Shown here: one piece after another, positions 14,988 through 15,590 of the stretch | How positions within the stretch are numbered: the first letter of the stretch is position 1 | Layout: the number at the start of each line of letters is the position of its first letter | NCBI GenBank assembly: GCA_035542775.1 | Contig: DATKKX010000412.1 | Span: 1 to 15,590 of the forward strand | Direction of reading: 5' to 3' | DNA length: 15,590 bases | Origin: DATKKX01 sp035542775 | GTDB taxonomy: Bacteria; Planctomycetota; Phycisphaerae; UBA1845; UTPLA1 | The notes under the pieces: generated by a model | What the model saw: only the letters and a program-made list of their open reading frames with translations | What the model was told of the DNA's origin: nothing | Database searches by the model: none | Made by a program: the position numbers and the translations under genes

Positions 14988-15093
14988 GCCCGTGTGCGTA
15001 CGTGTTCCAGTGCCGGGTTTGCGGAGCGCACAAGGCCTCCTGCGATTGTGGCTGAAGCGAGTGGGAGGGGGGCAGCGAGAAAGGCGCCTTTGT

Positions 15094-15590
15094 ATGGACC
15101 AGATCTATGTTGTCGAGCCCGAGAGCAAGAGACTAACCGCGGTCGAGGCGGTGTCCCTCGCCGCGATCGGGATCAAAGAGCGCGACGATCTCGAGAAGTG
15201 GGTTTTGGACAATCCGCAGGTGCTTGGGGAGGAGCTGCTCGTCATCACGTCGGAGTTCGACCGGTTTGAGCGGAGCAGCCGGCGGCTGGACGTGCTGGCA
15301 CTCGATAAGAACGGCGTCCTGGTCGTGGTCGAGCTGAAGCTGGAGCTGTCGGGCTCGTGGGCGGATCAGCAGGCGATCCGCTATGCGGCGTTCTGCTCCA
15401 CGATGACGATGGAGGATGTGGTGTCAGCTCGGGCGGAGTTTTTCGGGAGCTCCAATGATGATGCCAGAGCGGCGATGCTTCAATTCCTGGGTGCGAGCGA
15501 GCTGCCGGAGCTTGGCGACCGACCACGAATCATCCTGGCGGCGGGATCGCTGGACGATGCGGAACTGACGTCGGCGGTGCTTTGGCTGCG
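15094..15590 (+). CDS. NucS/DUF91-like PD-(D/E)xK protein (3' cut by window end)
   Basis: The first 165 residues of a gene that runs off the right edge with no stop. An N-terminal helix (DDLEKWVLDNPQVLGEELLVI, 31-51) precedes RRLDVLALDKNGVLVVVELK. This gives Asp66 and Glu80-x-Lys82, the PD-(D/E)xK nuclease core in the spacing found in the C-terminal domain of NucS/DUF91 proteins and related RecB-like nucleases. A helix follows with QQAIRYAAFCSTMT, which suits the usual Q-x-x-x-Y helix after the core. The ATG at 15094 has GAGAAAGG about 10 bases upstream, and family similarity starts about 30 residues in. It is 106 bp after the kelch gene. Possible roles are DNA repair, restriction or host defence; the missing C-terminus is needed to decide. 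Confidence 0.8.
   Translation, partial: MDQIYVVEPESKRLTAVEAVSLAAIGIKERDDLEKWVLDNPQVLGEELLVITSEFDRFERSSRRLDVLALDKNGVLVVVELKLELSGSWADQQAIRYAAFCSTMTMEDVVSARAEFFGSSNDDARAAMLQFLGASELPELGDRPRIILAAGSLDDAELTSAVLWL

Overview
The window is about 15.6 kb of GC-rich DNA from a bacterium with an outer membrane. Several features suggest a planctomycete, probably of the Phycisphaerae type. These are a UAP1-type nucleotidyltransferase, several predicted lipoproteins, a secreted kelch-plus-Ig protein ending in a Cys-Gly/hydrophobic/Arg tail, and spacers rich in hairpin repeats. This placement rests on gene style and composition, not on a marker gene. I saw no rRNA, tRNA, CRISPR array, transposase or phage gene.

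Left part (1-3382), sugar and envelope chemistry: the 3' part of a UAP1-like UDP-sugar pyrophosphorylase runs in from the left edge. It faces a convergent minus-strand pair that splits one glycosyltransferase into an Alg14/PssD-like and an Alg13/PssE-like protein, joined by a GTGA stop/start overlap. A class I SAM methyltransferase diverges from that pair. The pyrophosphorylase could make the UDP-sugar that the split transferase uses, probably for a surface polysaccharide or glycolipid.

Middle left (3416-6726, minus strand): a four-gene ABC transporter operon, in order FtsX/MacB-like permease, DUF4349 coiled-coil envelope protein, small DcrB/PsbP-like lipoprotein, and LolD/MacB-like ATPase. 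No MacA-type adaptor is present; the DUF4349 protein lies where one might be expected.

Middle right (7039-12172, plus strand): a TetR-controlled RND efflux operon. A TTGACA/TAATAT promoter is followed at its likely start point by an 18-bp palindrome, a strong candidate operator. Then come tetR, a lipoprotein membrane-fusion protein and an HAE1-type RND pump. No outer-membrane TolC-type channel gene is in view.

Right part (12173-15590): a spacer of about 1.35 kb without a convincing gene. It holds a probable terminator, several perfect hairpins, two short arrays with a 10-base period and a tandem repeat of about 200-217 bp. Each full repeat carries two hairpins that look like inverted, compensated versions of one another (REP/BIME-like). 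Next is a secreted six-kelch-repeat protein with an Ig-like domain. At the right edge is the start of a gene for a NucS/DUF91-like PD-(D/E)xK protein, cut by the window end.

The most interesting items are the REP-like tandem elements, the DUF4349-containing ABC operon and the eukaryote-like UAP1/Alg13/Alg14 cluster. Nothing here proves a wholly new system.
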